Positions 17,717-26,483 of a stretch of 64,000 nt of DNA are shown here, piece by piece (position 1 is the stretch's first letter; each line of letters starts with the position of its first letter). The notes below the pieces were generated by a model. It searched no databases and was not told the origin of the DNA. It was given only the letters and a program-made list of their open reading frames with translations. The translations under genes were made by a program, and so were the position numbers. The DNA is taken from assembly GCA_019746095.1 (NCBI GenBank), contig JAIESL010000022.1:95111-159110 (forward strand), written 5' to 3'. The DNA is from Caulobacteraceae bacterium (GTDB lineage Bacteria; Pseudomonadota; Alphaproteobacteria; Caulobacterales; Caulobacteraceae).

Positions 17717-19240
17717 TTATTTCTTGGGAGGGAAGCCCGGAAGACCCGGAAGGCCCCCCGGAAGTTGTCCGCCACCCAGGCCCGCGATGCGGTCCTGAAG
17801 GGCTTTCATTTCGTCGGCACTGGGCTCGGGCATGCGGCCGCCCCCCATCGCCTTGAGGCGGGCCATATCGGGGCCGCCCCCCATGCCACCGCCGAGGCCG
17901 CCCATCATGGCGGCCATCTGCTTCAGGCCCTTGCCGCCGCCACGCGACATGGACTTGACCATGTCGGCCATCTGGCGGTGCTGTTTGAGCAGGCGGTTGA
18001 TGTCCTGGACCTCGACCCCGGCACCGGCGGCGACGCGCTTCTTGCGGCTGGCGTTGAGCAGGTCGGGCTTCTTGCGCTCGGCCTTGGTCATGGAGGAGAT
18101 GATGGCTTCCTGGCGCGCGATCATCCGGTCGTCGACGCCGCTGTCGGCCATCTGGGCCTTCATCTTGGCCACACCGGGCAGCATGCCCATGATGCCCTGC
18201 AGACCGCCCATCCGCTTCATCTGCTGCAGCTGGGCGGCGAGGTCGTTCAGGTCGAACTGGCCCTTGGCCAGTTTGCGGGCCATGGCCTCGGCCTTGGAAG
18301 CGTCCAGCTCCTGCGACGCCTTCTCGACCAGGGCGACGATGTCGCCCTGACCCAGGATCCGTCCGGCGACGCGGCGGGCGTCGAACACTTCCAGCGCATC
18401 GACCTTCTCGCCCGCGCCGATATATTTGATCGGCAGGCCGGTGACGGCCCGCATCGACAGCATGGCCCCGCCGCGCCCGTCGCCGTCGGCGCGGGTCAGG
18501 ACCAGGCCGGTCAGGGGCAGGCGGTCGTGGAAGGCCTTGGCCGTGCGCACCGCGTCCTGACCGGTCAGGCTGTCGGCGACCAGCAGGGTCTCGACCGGCT
18601 TCGACACGGCGGCGACCTCCGCCACCTCCGCCATCAGGGCCTCGTCCAGTGTGATCCGGCCGGCGGTGTCGAGGATCAGGACGTCGAAGCCCTGGAGTTT
18701 GGCCGACTGCAGCGCCCGCTTGGTGATCTGGATCGGCGACTCGCCGGCCACGATCGGCAGGGTGGCGACCTCGATCTGTTTGCCGAGCGTCTGCAGCTGT
18801 TCCATGGCCGCCGGACGACGCGTGTCCAGCGAGGCCATCATGACCTTCTTGCGGTCGAATTTCGTCAGCCGCAGCGCCAGCTTGGCCGAGGTCGTGGTCT
18901 TGCCCGAGCCCTGCAGGCCGGCCATCAGGATCACGGCGGGCGGGGTGGCATTGAGATTGATCGGGGTCGGCTCATCGCCGCCCAGCATCTCGACTAGGCC
19001 GTCATAGACGATCTTGATCACCTGATCGGCCGGCTTGACCGAGCGGATGACCTCCTCGCCGGTGGCGCGTTCGGTGGCGAAGGCGATGAAGTCCTTGACG
19101 ACGGGCAGGGCGACGTCGGCCTCAAGCAGGGCCACGCGCACTTCGCGCATCGCCTCCGTCACGTCCTTTTCGGACAGGGCGCCGCGCCCGGTGATCCGGT
19201 CGAAGACGCCTGTCAGCCGCTCGTTCAGAGCCTCGAACAT
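17717..19240 (-). CDS. ffh: Signal recognition particle protein Ffh
   Basis: SRP54 GTPase that delivers nascent membrane proteins to FtsY at the inner membrane. From ATG 19240 (507 residues) it has the N domain (MFEALNERLTGVFDRITG), G-domain motifs GLQGSGKTTTSAKLALRL, DTRRPAAMEQL, DTAGRITLDE and TRADGDGRGG, and a C-terminal methionine-rich M domain with GGMGGGPDMARLKAMGGG and Gly/Pro-rich end. The RNA-binding region includes the RKKRVAAGAGVEVQDINRLLKQ helix. A 10-residue upstream extension is not part of the family. Confidence 0.97.
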   Translation of the reverse strand: MFEALNERLTGVFDRITGRGALSEKDVTEAMREVRVALLEADVALPVVKDFIAFATERATGEEVIRSVKPADQVIKIVYDGLVEMLGGDEPTPINLNATPPAVILMAGLQGSGKTTTSAKLALRLTKFDRKKVMMASLDTRRPAAMEQLQTLGKQIEVATLPIVAGESPIQITKRALQSAKLQGFDVLILDTAGRITLDEALMAEVAEVAAVSKPVETLLVADSLTGQDAVRTAKAFHDRLPLTGLVLTRADGDGRGGAMLSMRAVTGLPIKYIGAGEKVDALEVFDARRVAGRILGQGDIVALVEKASQELDASKAEAMARKLAKGQFDLNDLAAQLQQMKRMGGLQGIMGMLPGVAKMKAQMADSGVDDRMIARQEAIISSMTKAERKKPDLLNASRKKRVAAGAGVEVQDINRLLKQHRQMADMVKSMSRGGGKGLKQMAAMMGGLGGGMGGGPDMARLKAMGGGRMPEPSADEMKALQDRIAGLGGGQLPGGLPGLPGFPPKK

Positions 19241-19597
19241 ACAAACCTCGTCAGCCCTGCGGGCCACCACATCCGACGGGTGAGACGGTCTCCATAGCGA
19301 AATGGCCTCCGGCGACGATCACGTCGGCGGAGGGTTCTCGCCATCCTCGTCCGGTCGGAACCGGGGTCGTGATGGTGGAGACGCGAGGTTCACTTGCGTC
19401 GGAAGCCGCGGCTTATGGCGGAAAAGGCAGGCGAAGACAAGGCGGCGGGCGGCTTAAGCCTGATCAGCGTTCAGCTTTCCGCGAATTCATGCAGGGTCTC
19501 TATTTCGCCGCGAAAGCCACACGGGCCTGAAACAGCCGGTCCGTAACTCCCGGGCCGTCGCCATCAGGAGCGACGCAGACCTCCCCAGGAGTTCGTC
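19241..19597. other. Gene-free region with a nested hairpin (19336-19382)
   Basis: No convincing gene is seen in these 357 bases between the divergent ffh and urcA. A nested inverted repeat stands out: CCATC (19341-19345) with GATGG (19371-19375), enclosing CCGGT-CGGA-ACCGG (19351-19364), with further partial pairing outside. It could be part of the ffh leader, a small RNA or a decayed terminator. No 4.5S RNA signature (GGAAGGAAGCAG type) was found. The final ~40 bases hold the urcA leader with CAGGAG. Confidence 0.35.
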
Positions 19598-19900
19598 ATG
19601 AAGATCCTCGCTTCTCTCGCCGCCGCCCTCGCCGTCAGCCTCGCCGCCGGTGCCGCCTCCGCCCAGGAAGCCCGCATCGGCTGGGGTGATCTCGACCTGT
19701 CCAGCGCCGCAGGGGCTGATGCCTTTGACGCCCGTGTCACGGCCGCCGCCGACCGCCTGTGCCGGGGTGTCAGACGGCCCGGCAGCCGCCTCAGCGACCG
19801 CACCTTCTGTCGCGCCGCGGTCCGCGCCGAGGCGGTTCGCCTGCTGCCGGGGGCGGTCAAGGTGGACTATTCCCTCAGCCGCCTGCCCATCGTCGCCTGA
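19598..19900 (+). CDS. UrcA family protein
   Basis: A 100-residue exported protein: signal peptide residues 1-22 (ending AASAQ) and a mature UrcA domain with the family hallmark GDLDLSSAAGADAFDARVTAAADRLC, a second cysteine in FCRAAVRAEAV. The two cysteines probably form a disulfide in the periplasm. UrcA proteins are widespread in Caulobacterales and Sphingomonadales and have no firm function. A GC-rich terminator-like stem follows. Confidence 0.88.
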   Translation: MKILASLAAALAVSLAAGAASAQEARIGWGDLDLSSAAGADAFDARVTAAADRLCRGVRRPGSRLSDRTFCRAAVRAEAVRLLPGAVKVDYSLSRLPIVA

Positions 19901-19926
19901 GCGACCCTGGGAGCCCTGTATGCAAA

Positions 19927-19954
19927 GAGGCCGGCGGATCGCTCCGCCGGCCTC
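19927..19954. terminator. Bidirectional terminator-like stem between urcA and the M3 peptidase gene
   Basis: GAGGCCGGCGGA, loop TCGC, TCCGCCGGCCTC: a perfect 12-bp stem between two convergent genes. T-tracts are weak on both sides (CGTT on plus, CTTTG on minus), so efficiency is uncertain. Confidence 0.6.
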
Positions 19955-19991
19955 ATCGTTGCTGACGCCCGAGCGGGCGACAGGAACCCGG

Positions 19992-22166
19992 TCAGCTTAC
20001 CGGGAAGCCCCGCACCTTGAGCAGGGCCGTCACGTCCGGGTCGCGGCCGCGGAAGCGGCGATAGGCCTCGGCGCGGTCGGTGGTATTGCCCTCGGCCAGG
20101 ATGATGGCCTTGTAGCGGGCCGCGATGTCCGGATTGAAGACGTCGCCCGACTCCTCGAAATAGGCCCAGGTGTCGGCGTCCATGACCTCTGACCAGAGGT
20201 AGGAGTAATACCCCGCCGAATAGGCGTCCGAGGTGAACAGGTGATTGAACTGCGGCAGGCGGTGCCGCATCACGATCTCCTTCGGCATGCCGTAGCGGGC
20301 CAGGCTCTCGCGCTCGAAGGCGTCGATATCGGTCGGCGGCGTGGTCCGGGTGTGCAGGTCCATGTCGACCAGGGCCGAGGACAGATAGCTGACCGTCGCA
20401 TAGCCCTGGTTGAAGGTGGCCGCGGCCTCGACCTTGTCCACCAGCGCCTGCGGCATGGCCTCGCCGGTCTGGTAGTGGCGCATGAAGCCGTCGAGGATCG
20501 GCCGGCTCAGCACCCAGTGCTCATGCACCTGGGACGGATATTCCACATAGTCGCGCGGCGTACCGCCGAGGGCCGGATAGGTGTAGGCTGCCGACAGCGA
20601 ATGCAGGGCGTGGCCGAATTCGTGGAACAGGGTCTCGGCATCGTCCAGCGAGATCAGGATCGGCTCGCTGCCCTCGGCCTTGGTGAAATTGTTGTTGTTC
20701 GACGACAGCACATTCTTGACGCCGTCATAGCGCGAGAAGGAGCGGTAGGTGGTCGCCCAGGCCCCCGACCGCTTGCCCGGCCGCGAGAAGTCATCGGAAT
20801 AGAACAGGCCGACATGGCTGCCGTCGGACTTGTTGGTGACCTCGAACACCTCGACGTCCGGGTGGAAGCCCGGAACGCTGCCCGCCGGCACCGGCTTGAA
20901 GTCGAAGCCGTACAGCCGCCCGGCCATGTGGAAGGCGCCGCGCTTGACGTTGTTGAGCTCGAAATAGGGCTTCAGCTCATTCTGATCGAGGTCGTATTTC
21001 GCCTTCCTGACCTTCTCCGCATAGTAGAGGTAGTCCCACGGCTCGATGTCATGACCGGCGATGGCGCGCATGTCGGCCACCTCCTCGGCGACACGGGCGA
21101 CGGCGGCGGGCCAGACCCGCATCATCAGCGCATTGGCCGCGGCCGGGGTCCGGGCCATGGTGTCCTGCATCCGCCATTCGGCGTGGTTGCCGAAGCCCAG
21201 CAGACGCGCCCGGTCCTGACGCAGTTTCACGATCTCGGCGATGATCGCATTGGTGTCATTGGCGTCGCCATTGTCGCCACGGTTGACGAATTTGCGCCAG
21301 ACCTGTTCGCGCAGGGCCCGGTCATCGGCGAAGCTCAGGAAGGGGTCGACGCTTGAGCGGGTGTTGACGATGGCCCAGCCTTGGAGGTTGCGTGACCGCG
21401 CCGCGGCCGCAGCGGCGGCCTTGTTCGAGGCGGGCAGTCCGGCCACACCGGCCTCGCTGGAGATCACCGTCCAGGCGTTCTCGTCGGCCACCACCTTCTG
21501 GCCGAAGCTGGTGAAGGCGTTGGACAGGGCGGTGTTGATCCGGCCCAGCTCGGCCTTGCCGGCGGCGTCCAGGGCCGCGCCGTTGCGGATGAAGCTGTCG
21601 CGGCTGCGCGTGGCGATCCGCGTCTGTTCGGCCGTCAGGCCCGCAGCGGCGGCCCCGTCAGCGACCGCCTTGATGCGGGCGAAGAGCTTTTCGTTGAAGG
21701 TGATCTCGTCACCGGCCGCCGACAGCAGGGGCGACAGTTCGGTGTCGACCGCATTGTAGTCGTCCGACCCGATGTTGGAGGTCATGACGCCATAAAGGGC
21801 CCCGGCGCGGTCCAGCGGATCGCCGGCCATCTGCAGGGCGACCATGGTGTTGGCGAAGGTCGGGGGCTCGGGATTGTTGGCGATCGCCTCGATCTCGGCG
21901 CGCTGCAGTTCGATCCCCTCGAGCAGGGCGACCCTGAGCTTGGCAGCCGTCACCCGGTCCCACGGCGGCACGCCTTCATAGGGTCCGGTCCAGACCTGCA
22001 GCAGTTCGGCGCGCGGCGTCTGCACCGGCAGGACGGCACGGGCGATGGCGGCATCGGCGGCGAGCGTGTCCGCCGGGGTTCCCCGGCCCATCGAAAAACC
22101 GGTGGAGGTGCAGGCTGACAGGGCAAACAAACTGCCCCCGGCGACAAGAAGCTGACGTCTGTGCAT
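19992..22166 (-). CDS. M3 family metallopeptidase (Dcp/oligopeptidase A type), lipoprotein
   Basis: A 724-residue zinc peptidase. The zinc site is in DAETLFHEFGHALHSLSA (HEFGH), with further family blocks GLFYSDDFSRPGKRSGAWATTYR and YVEYPSQVHEHWVLSRPIL. The N-terminus has a signal ending in a lipobox, LFALSAC, so it is probably anchored in the envelope; cytoplasmic Dcp of enterics lacks this. It degrades short peptides. A longer open frame extends through murI on the other strand and is rejected because similarity starts at ATG 22166 and the lipobox fits only that start. Confidence 0.92.
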   Translation of the reverse strand: MHRRQLLVAGGSLFALSACTSTGFSMGRGTPADTLAADAAIARAVLPVQTPRAELLQVWTGPYEGVPPWDRVTAAKLRVALLEGIELQRAEIEAIANNPEPPTFANTMVALQMAGDPLDRAGALYGVMTSNIGSDDYNAVDTELSPLLSAAGDEITFNEKLFARIKAVADGAAAAGLTAEQTRIATRSRDSFIRNGAALDAAGKAELGRINTALSNAFTSFGQKVVADENAWTVISSEAGVAGLPASNKAAAAAAARSRNLQGWAIVNTRSSVDPFLSFADDRALREQVWRKFVNRGDNGDANDTNAIIAEIVKLRQDRARLLGFGNHAEWRMQDTMARTPAAANALMMRVWPAAVARVAEEVADMRAIAGHDIEPWDYLYYAEKVRKAKYDLDQNELKPYFELNNVKRGAFHMAGRLYGFDFKPVPAGSVPGFHPDVEVFEVTNKSDGSHVGLFYSDDFSRPGKRSGAWATTYRSFSRYDGVKNVLSSNNNNFTKAEGSEPILISLDDAETLFHEFGHALHSLSAAYTYPALGGTPRDYVEYPSQVHEHWVLSRPILDGFMRHYQTGEAMPQALVDKVEAAATFNQGYATVSYLSSALVDMDLHTRTTPPTDIDAFERESLARYGMPKEIVMRHRLPQFNHLFTSDAYSAGYYSYLWSEVMDADTWAYFEESGDVFNPDIAARYKAIILAEGNTTDRAEAYRRFRGRDPDVTALLKVRGFPVS

Positions 22167-22289
22167 CGGGAAACTCCGTCCGTAATGAGATTGCGCGAAC
22201 CGTAGGCCCTTCCCGGCCCGGCTGTCACATGACAGGCCCGTAATCTTCGCCGGTGGACGGCGGCCGACGGTGCGTCTAAAGCGCGCGCC

Positions 22290-23141
22290 ATGGCGATTGG
22301 CGTATTCGACTCCGGCGTGGGCGGCCTCACGGTCCACCGCGAACTGACCCGACGGTTCCCTGACCGGGATTTCGTCTATCTGGCCGACCAGGCCAACGCC
22401 CCCTATGGCGGGCGCGGTGGCGAGGAGATCGTCGACCTGACCCGCGCGGGCTGCGAAAGGCTTTTCCAGGCGGGGGCCAATGTCATCGTCCTGGCCTGCA
22501 ACACCGCCTCGGCCATCGCCCTGCGGCGGCTGCAGCAGACCTGGGTGCCCGAGGCCCGCGCCCGGCACGGCCGCGCGATCAATGTCCTGGGCATCATCGT
22601 CCCGACCATTGAGGCCGCCACGGGCATGCCGTGGGACTATGAAGCCGAGCGTTACGGCGAGAAGGTCGAGGCCATCGACGTGACCGGCGTCTTCTGCACC
22701 GCCGCCACGGCCATGAGCCGGGTCTATGAGATCGAGATCGACAAGCGCCGCGAGGACCTGGCTGTCTTCTCCGAGCCCTGTCCCGGGCTGGCGGGCCTGA
22801 TCGAGCTCGGTGCTCCGGCCGAGGAGCTGAAGGTGGTGGTCGACGACCATGTCGACGCCCTGCGCCGCCGTATCGGCCGCCATCCCGACCAGGCCATTCT
22901 CGGCTGCACCCATTATGAGATCGTGGCCGACCTGTTCGCCGCCGCCCTGCCGCCCGGCACACCGGTGATCCACCAGCCCACCGCCGTCGCCGACGCCCTC
23001 GCCCGCTATTTCGACCGTCACCCGGAGTACGACCTCGGTGGCTCCGGCCGTCGCGACTTCCTGACCAGCGGAAAGGCGGGACCGCAGTCCGATCTGGTCA
23101 GTCAGTTCTGGGGCGCGCCGCTGTCGTTCGCTCCGGCTTGA
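22290..23141 (+). CDS. murI: Glutamate racemase MurI
   Basis: Supplies D-glutamate for peptidoglycan. The 283 residues contain the catalytic Asp in VFDSGVGGLTV and the two catalytic cysteines in VLACNTASAIAL and LGCTHYEIVA. YLADQANAPYGGRGGEEI is the usual substrate loop. It diverges from the M3 peptidase gene across 123 bp. Assignment is near certain. Confidence 0.96.
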   Translation: MAIGVFDSGVGGLTVHRELTRRFPDRDFVYLADQANAPYGGRGGEEIVDLTRAGCERLFQAGANVIVLACNTASAIALRRLQQTWVPEARARHGRAINVLGIIVPTIEAATGMPWDYEAERYGEKVEAIDVTGVFCTAATAMSRVYEIEIDKRREDLAVFSEPCPGLAGLIELGAPAEELKVVVDDHVDALRRRIGRHPDQAILGCTHYEIVADLFAAALPPGTPVIHQPTAVADALARYFDRHPEYDLGGSGRRDFLTSGKAGPQSDLVSQFWGAPLSFAPA

Positions 23142-23186
23142 CAGGTCCGGCCTGACGACCGCCCATTCGATCCGGGAGGAGCGCCC

Positions 23187-23702
23187 ATGCTCAGGACCAT
23201 TTCCGCCGGCCTGGCGCTGGCGATGATTGCAACGGCGGCGTCGGCCGAGATCAAGGCGCGCACGGACAACAGTTTCACGCTCGCCTTCGAGCGCCCGGTT
23301 CTGGCCGCGCCCGAGACGGTTCTTGAGGCTGTGGCCATGCCGGCGGGCTGGTGGAGCAGCGAGCACACCTATTCCGGTGACGCCGCCAATATCCGGCTGG
23401 ATCTCATTCCCGGCGGCTGCTGGTGCGAAGCCTTGCCGGGCGGCGGGGTCAAACATGCCGAGGTCGTGATGGTCTGGCCCGAGCGCCGCATGGTGCGTTT
23501 CGACGCCCCGTTCGGTCCCTTGCAGGGCATGGGCGCCGACGCTGTCCTGACCATGACCTGGGCCGATCCGCCTGAAGGCGGCGAGCGGGTGCTGCGCTGG
23601 ACCTTTGAGGTCAACGGGCCCGGAACCGGGGCTATGGCGGATGCCATCGACGCCGTCATGACTGAGCAGTTCCGCCGGCTCGGGGGCTGGCTGGACCTCT
23701 AG
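23187..23702 (+). CDS. Exported SRPBCC-fold protein
   Basis: A 171-residue protein with a signal peptide (1-20, ATAASA). The mature sequence fits the SRPBCC/AHSA1 lipid-binding fold: SFTLAFERPVLAAPETVLEAV as first strand and helix, WWSSEHTYSGDAANIRLDLIPGGCWCE in the middle and the long terminal helix GAMADAIDAVMTEQFRRLGGWL. Such exported copies are found in Caulobacterales; the ligand is unknown. Its TAG stop overlaps the ahpD stop in CTAG. Confidence 0.75.
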   Translation: MLRTISAGLALAMIATAASAEIKARTDNSFTLAFERPVLAAPETVLEAVAMPAGWWSSEHTYSGDAANIRLDLIPGGCWCEALPGGGVKHAEVVMVWPERRMVRFDAPFGPLQGMGADAVLTMTWADPPEGGERVLRWTFEVNGPGTGAMADAIDAVMTEQFRRLGGWLDL

Positions 23703-24232
23703 CCCGCCAGCGCCGCTTCCGAGGCTGCAATCCGGCTGGCGGCGTGAACCACCGCCGCGATGCGCAGCGCCGTCTGGATATGGGTGGCGGGCACGCCGTG
23801 CTTGCGCAGGACGCCTTCATGCGCATCCATACAGGCACCGCAGCCGTTGATGGCCGAGACCGCCGTCGACCACAGTTCGAAATCCATCTTGTCGACACCC
23901 GGATTGGCCAGGATGTTCATCCGCAGCCGGGCGGGGATGGTCGTGTACTCCTGGTTCTTCATCAGGTGCAGCGACCGGTAGTAGATGTTGTTCATGCCCA
24001 TGATGGCGGCAGCGGTCCTGGCCGCGTTCACGGCCTCGGGCGTCAGCACGGTCGCGGCCTGGGCCTCGATCGCCCTGACCACCGGGGCGACGCCGACGGC
24101 ATGGGCCGAGGCGAGGAAACAGCCCCATTTCTGCTGGTCGTTGAGCACGGTCTCGGAGGCCAGGGAGCCGAGGTTCAGCGAGATGTCCTTGGCATAGGCG
24201 GGCATCAGGTCGCGCAGGGCGTCGAGGGACAT
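23699..24232 (-). CDS. ahpD: AhpD alkyl hydroperoxidase
   Basis: A 177-residue carboxymuconolactone-decarboxylase fold protein that recycles AhpC. The catalytic motif is NGCGACMDAHEGVLRKHG, holding the Cys-x-x-Cys pair and the His of the proton relay. ATG 24232 is chosen since the upstream extension is low-complexity. It lies about 100 bp downstream of ahpC on the same strand, the classical ahpC-ahpD pair, replacing AhpF as reductant. Probable OxyR regulation through the site upstream of ahpC. Confidence 0.95.
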   Translation of the reverse strand: MSLDALRDLMPAYAKDISLNLGSLASETVLNDQQKWGCFLASAHAVGVAPVVRAIEAQAATVLTPEAVNAARTAAAIMGMNNIYYRSLHLMKNQEYTTIPARLRMNILANPGVDKMDFELWSTAVSAINGCGACMDAHEGVLRKHGVPATHIQTALRIAAVVHAASRIAASEAALAG

Positions 24233-24330
24233 GGGAGCTCCCGGGGTCGAGGGTCGAGGGATAAGGGTCGGGGCAGGTGGGCGGGGTCGAGGGGCCGGTG
24301 CTTTCGCCCCTCGCCCCTCGCCTCTGCGGC

Positions 24331-24885
24331 TTAGGCCGCCAGCGTCTCGCCGCCCATCGGACGGTTGCAGGCGCACAGTTCGTCGGTCTGCAGGGCGTCC
24401 AGCACCCGCAGGGTGTCGGCCGGGGCGCGGCCGACGTTCAGATTGGTGACGTAGACATGCTGCACGACATTGTGCGGATCGACCACGAAGGTGGCGCGCA
24501 GGGCGACGCCTTCGGCCTCGTCCAGAATGCCCAGGTCGCGGGCGAATTTGCCGCCGTTGTCGGCGAACTGCCAGATCGGCAGCTTCGACAGGTCGGCGTG
24601 GTCGCGGCGCCAGGCCAGTTTGACGAATTCATTGTCGGTCGAGCCGCCCATCACCACGGTGTCTCGGTCGCTGAACTCGCGCGCCAGGGAGGCGAACTCG
24701 GCGATTTCGGTCGGGCAGACGAAGGTGAAGTCCTTCGGATAGAAGAAGATCACCTTCCACTGGCCCTCGAAACTGTCCTTGGTGATCGGCTCGAAGGCCG
24801 AGACGCCGTTTTCCTCGTGGCTGTTGAAGCCCGGCTTGACGCCGATGATCCTGAAGTCCGGCAGTGTTTGACCGACGCCCAGCAT
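24331..24885 (-). CDS. ahpC: Alkyl hydroperoxide reductase AhpC (peroxiredoxin)
   Basis: A 184-residue peroxiredoxin. The peroxidatic Cys is in FYPKDFTFVCPTEIAEFA, the resolving Cys in the C-terminal DELCACNRP, as in the mycobacterial-type AhpC paired with AhpD (three cysteines in all: one peroxidatic, two C-terminal). TFVVDPHNVVQHVYV and NVGRAPADTLRVLDALQ are typical. An ATAG-N7-CTAT site lies about 110 bp upstream. It detoxifies organic peroxides and hydrogen peroxide in the cytoplasm. Confidence 0.96.
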   Translation of the reverse strand: MLGVGQTLPDFRIIGVKPGFNSHEENGVSAFEPITKDSFEGQWKVIFFYPKDFTFVCPTEIAEFASLAREFSDRDTVVMGGSTDNEFVKLAWRRDHADLSKLPIWQFADNGGKFARDLGILDEAEGVALRATFVVDPHNVVQHVYVTNLNVGRAPADTLRVLDALQTDELCACNRPMGGETLAA

Positions 24886-24995
24886 GGCGGGTTCTCCTGA
24901 TGTGTCTGAAAGGGGGTGCGCCCGGGGAGTGGCGCCGCAAGTGCGAAGTGGCGTGTGCAGTGCACAAAGTCAATGACTGGAAACGGCTTTCTCCG

Positions 24996-25010
24996 ATAGA
25001 AATTATCTAT
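24996..25010. promoter_or_regulatory. OxyR-like half site upstream of ahpC
   Basis: ATAGAAATTATCTAT matches the OxyR core ATAG-N7-CTAT exactly and is AT-rich in a GC-rich setting. It lies 111 bp before ahpC and about 95 bp before the divergent SIMPL gene. The second half of the classical four-tetrad site is poorly conserved. Confidence 0.6.
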
Positions 25011-25105
25011 TGAAGCGACCGGTCCGGCATGGGCCGGCCTGATGAAATCCGATCATGGCTTTACCGCTGGCACGTGTGGCTCCAAGCTCGGCCGGTAACC
25101 TTGGG

Positions 25106-26026
25106 ATGCCCATCATGCGCCGCCTGACTGCCCTCCTGCTGATCACCGCCACAGCGCTTCCCGTTGTGGCCCTGCCTGCCGCCGCCACGGCCCAGACGCC
25201 GCCGGCCACCATCGGCGACCGCTATGTGCCGGCGCCCTGGTGGATGCGCGATCCGGTCATCGCCTCGGTCGGCCATGTCCGTACCGAGGTGGCGGCCAAC
25301 CGGGCCGGTTTCAGTGCCAGCTTCCAGTCGGTCGACCGGACGGCGGCGGATGCCTCGCGCAAGGCGGCGGACCAGGTTCGCGCCCTCAGCCTGGCCCTGG
25401 CGACCTACGGGGTCGACAAGGTGCGGGTCGAGACGACCCTGACGACCCAGCCGCTGTATGACCAGTACCGCGACGAGAGCGGAGTCCTGCGCGACAATGT
25501 CCGCGCCGACCGCATCGAACGCTACCAGGCCAGCGCCAGCATCAGCGTGACCCTGCGCGACGTCGCTGTTCTGGAGCGGGTCTATGCCACGGTCGTGGCC
25601 TCCCAGCCGACCTCGATCGGTCAGGTCTGGTTCAATCTCGAGCCGGACAATGCGCTGAAGACCTGGCTTCAGGGCGAGGCCGTCAAGGACGCCGCGCGCC
25701 GCGCCCGCGAGGCCGCGTCCAACGCCGGCGGCAGCCTGGGCGGCGTGCGGGTCATCGACCCGACCGGTCGCGCCTGTGAAACCGACGTCCTCGCCGGTTG
25801 GCCATCCTATTCGTCCGGGGAATCCCGCGCGACCGATGTGGAGGCCGACTACACCATGCGGGCGCAAGCGGTATTCGCCCCGCCCCCGCCGCCCCCGCCG
25901 CCCCCGCCGCCGCCGCCCGGTGGGGCCGGTCCGTCCGAGGCCCAGATCGAGGCCGCCCGGCTGGCGCTTCAGCCGCCCCTGCGCGAACTGACGGACCGCG
26001 CCTGCGTGGTCTATGCGCTGAACTGA
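25106..26026 (+). CDS. Exported SIMPL-domain (DUF541) protein with polyproline tract
   Basis: About 306 residues from ATG 25106 (ATG 25115 also possible). A signal peptide (RRLTALLLITATALPVVALPAAATAQ) leads to a SIMPL domain: ASVGHVRTEVAANRAGFSAS at its start, AADQVRALSLALATYGVDKVR, and AVKDAARRAREAASNAGGSLGGVRVI near its end. SIMPL proteins are periplasmic oligomers of unclear role. Around residues 259-271 there are 13 consecutive prolines, which will need EF-P for translation, followed by a short Cys-containing tail. It diverges from ahpC. Confidence 0.82.
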   Translation: MPIMRRLTALLLITATALPVVALPAAATAQTPPATIGDRYVPAPWWMRDPVIASVGHVRTEVAANRAGFSASFQSVDRTAADASRKAADQVRALSLALATYGVDKVRVETTLTTQPLYDQYRDESGVLRDNVRADRIERYQASASISVTLRDVAVLERVYATVVASQPTSIGQVWFNLEPDNALKTWLQGEAVKDAARRAREAASNAGGSLGGVRVIDPTGRACETDVLAGWPSYSSGESRATDVEADYTMRAQAVFAPPPPPPPPPPPPPGGAGPSEAQIEAARLALQPPLRELTDRACVVYALN

Positions 26027-26048
26027 CCCGTCAGCGCGGCCGGGGCCC

Positions 26049-26483
26049 ATGATCGAGATATTCAAAGCTGATCCCGCCTTCGAGGCCGGTTCCGTCGCCG
26101 TCTGTGACTGGCCCCTGTGTCAGCTGCGGCTGCAGGACGACGCGCGCTTCCCCTGGCTGGTCCTGATCCCCCGGCGGGCCGGCCTGCGCGAGATCGATGA
26201 CCTGACGCCTGCCGAACGCGCGGTCCTGATGGAGGAGGTCGTCCGTGCCGGCGACCTGGTCCGGTCGCTGGGCGAGGCGGCGGGCCGGCCGGTGCAGAAA
26301 CTCAATGTCGCCGCCCTCGGCAATGTCACCGCCCAGCTGCACATCCATGTGGTCGGGCGCCGCCCTGACGACGGCCTCTGGCCCGATCCGGTCTGGGGGC
26401 GCGGCGCGGCTGTGGCCTGCGGGGCTGACGGCCTGCAGGCGGCGATATCCCGTCTCCGGCTCAGCGCGGACGCAGGAGTCTGA
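26049..26483 (+). CDS. HIT family nucleotide hydrolase
   Basis: A 144-residue histidine-triad protein. The catalytic triad is TAQLHIHVVGRR (His-x-His pattern); VLIPRRAGLREIDDLTPAERAVLMEE is the usual preceding helix. It resembles the short alphaproteobacterial HIT branch that hydrolyses dinucleoside or nucleoside-monophosphate conjugates. The gene starts 22 bp after the SIMPL stop and overlaps the 3' end of the convergent gene by 23 bp. Confidence 0.9.
   Translation: MIEIFKADPAFEAGSVAVCDWPLCQLRLQDDARFPWLVLIPRRAGLREIDDLTPAERAVLMEEVVRAGDLVRSLGEAAGRPVQKLNVAALGNVTAQLHIHVVGRRPDDGLWPDPVWGRGAAVACGADGLQAAISRLRLSADAGV

Noticed and set aside
19241..19597. 4.5S SRP RNA gene beside ffh
   Set aside because: The invariant GGAAGGAAGCAG-type apical loop sequence was not found in either strand.
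22167..23456. N-terminal extension of the M3 peptidase frame
   Set aside because: The extra 430 codons lie antisense to murI and place the lipobox signal in the middle of the protein.
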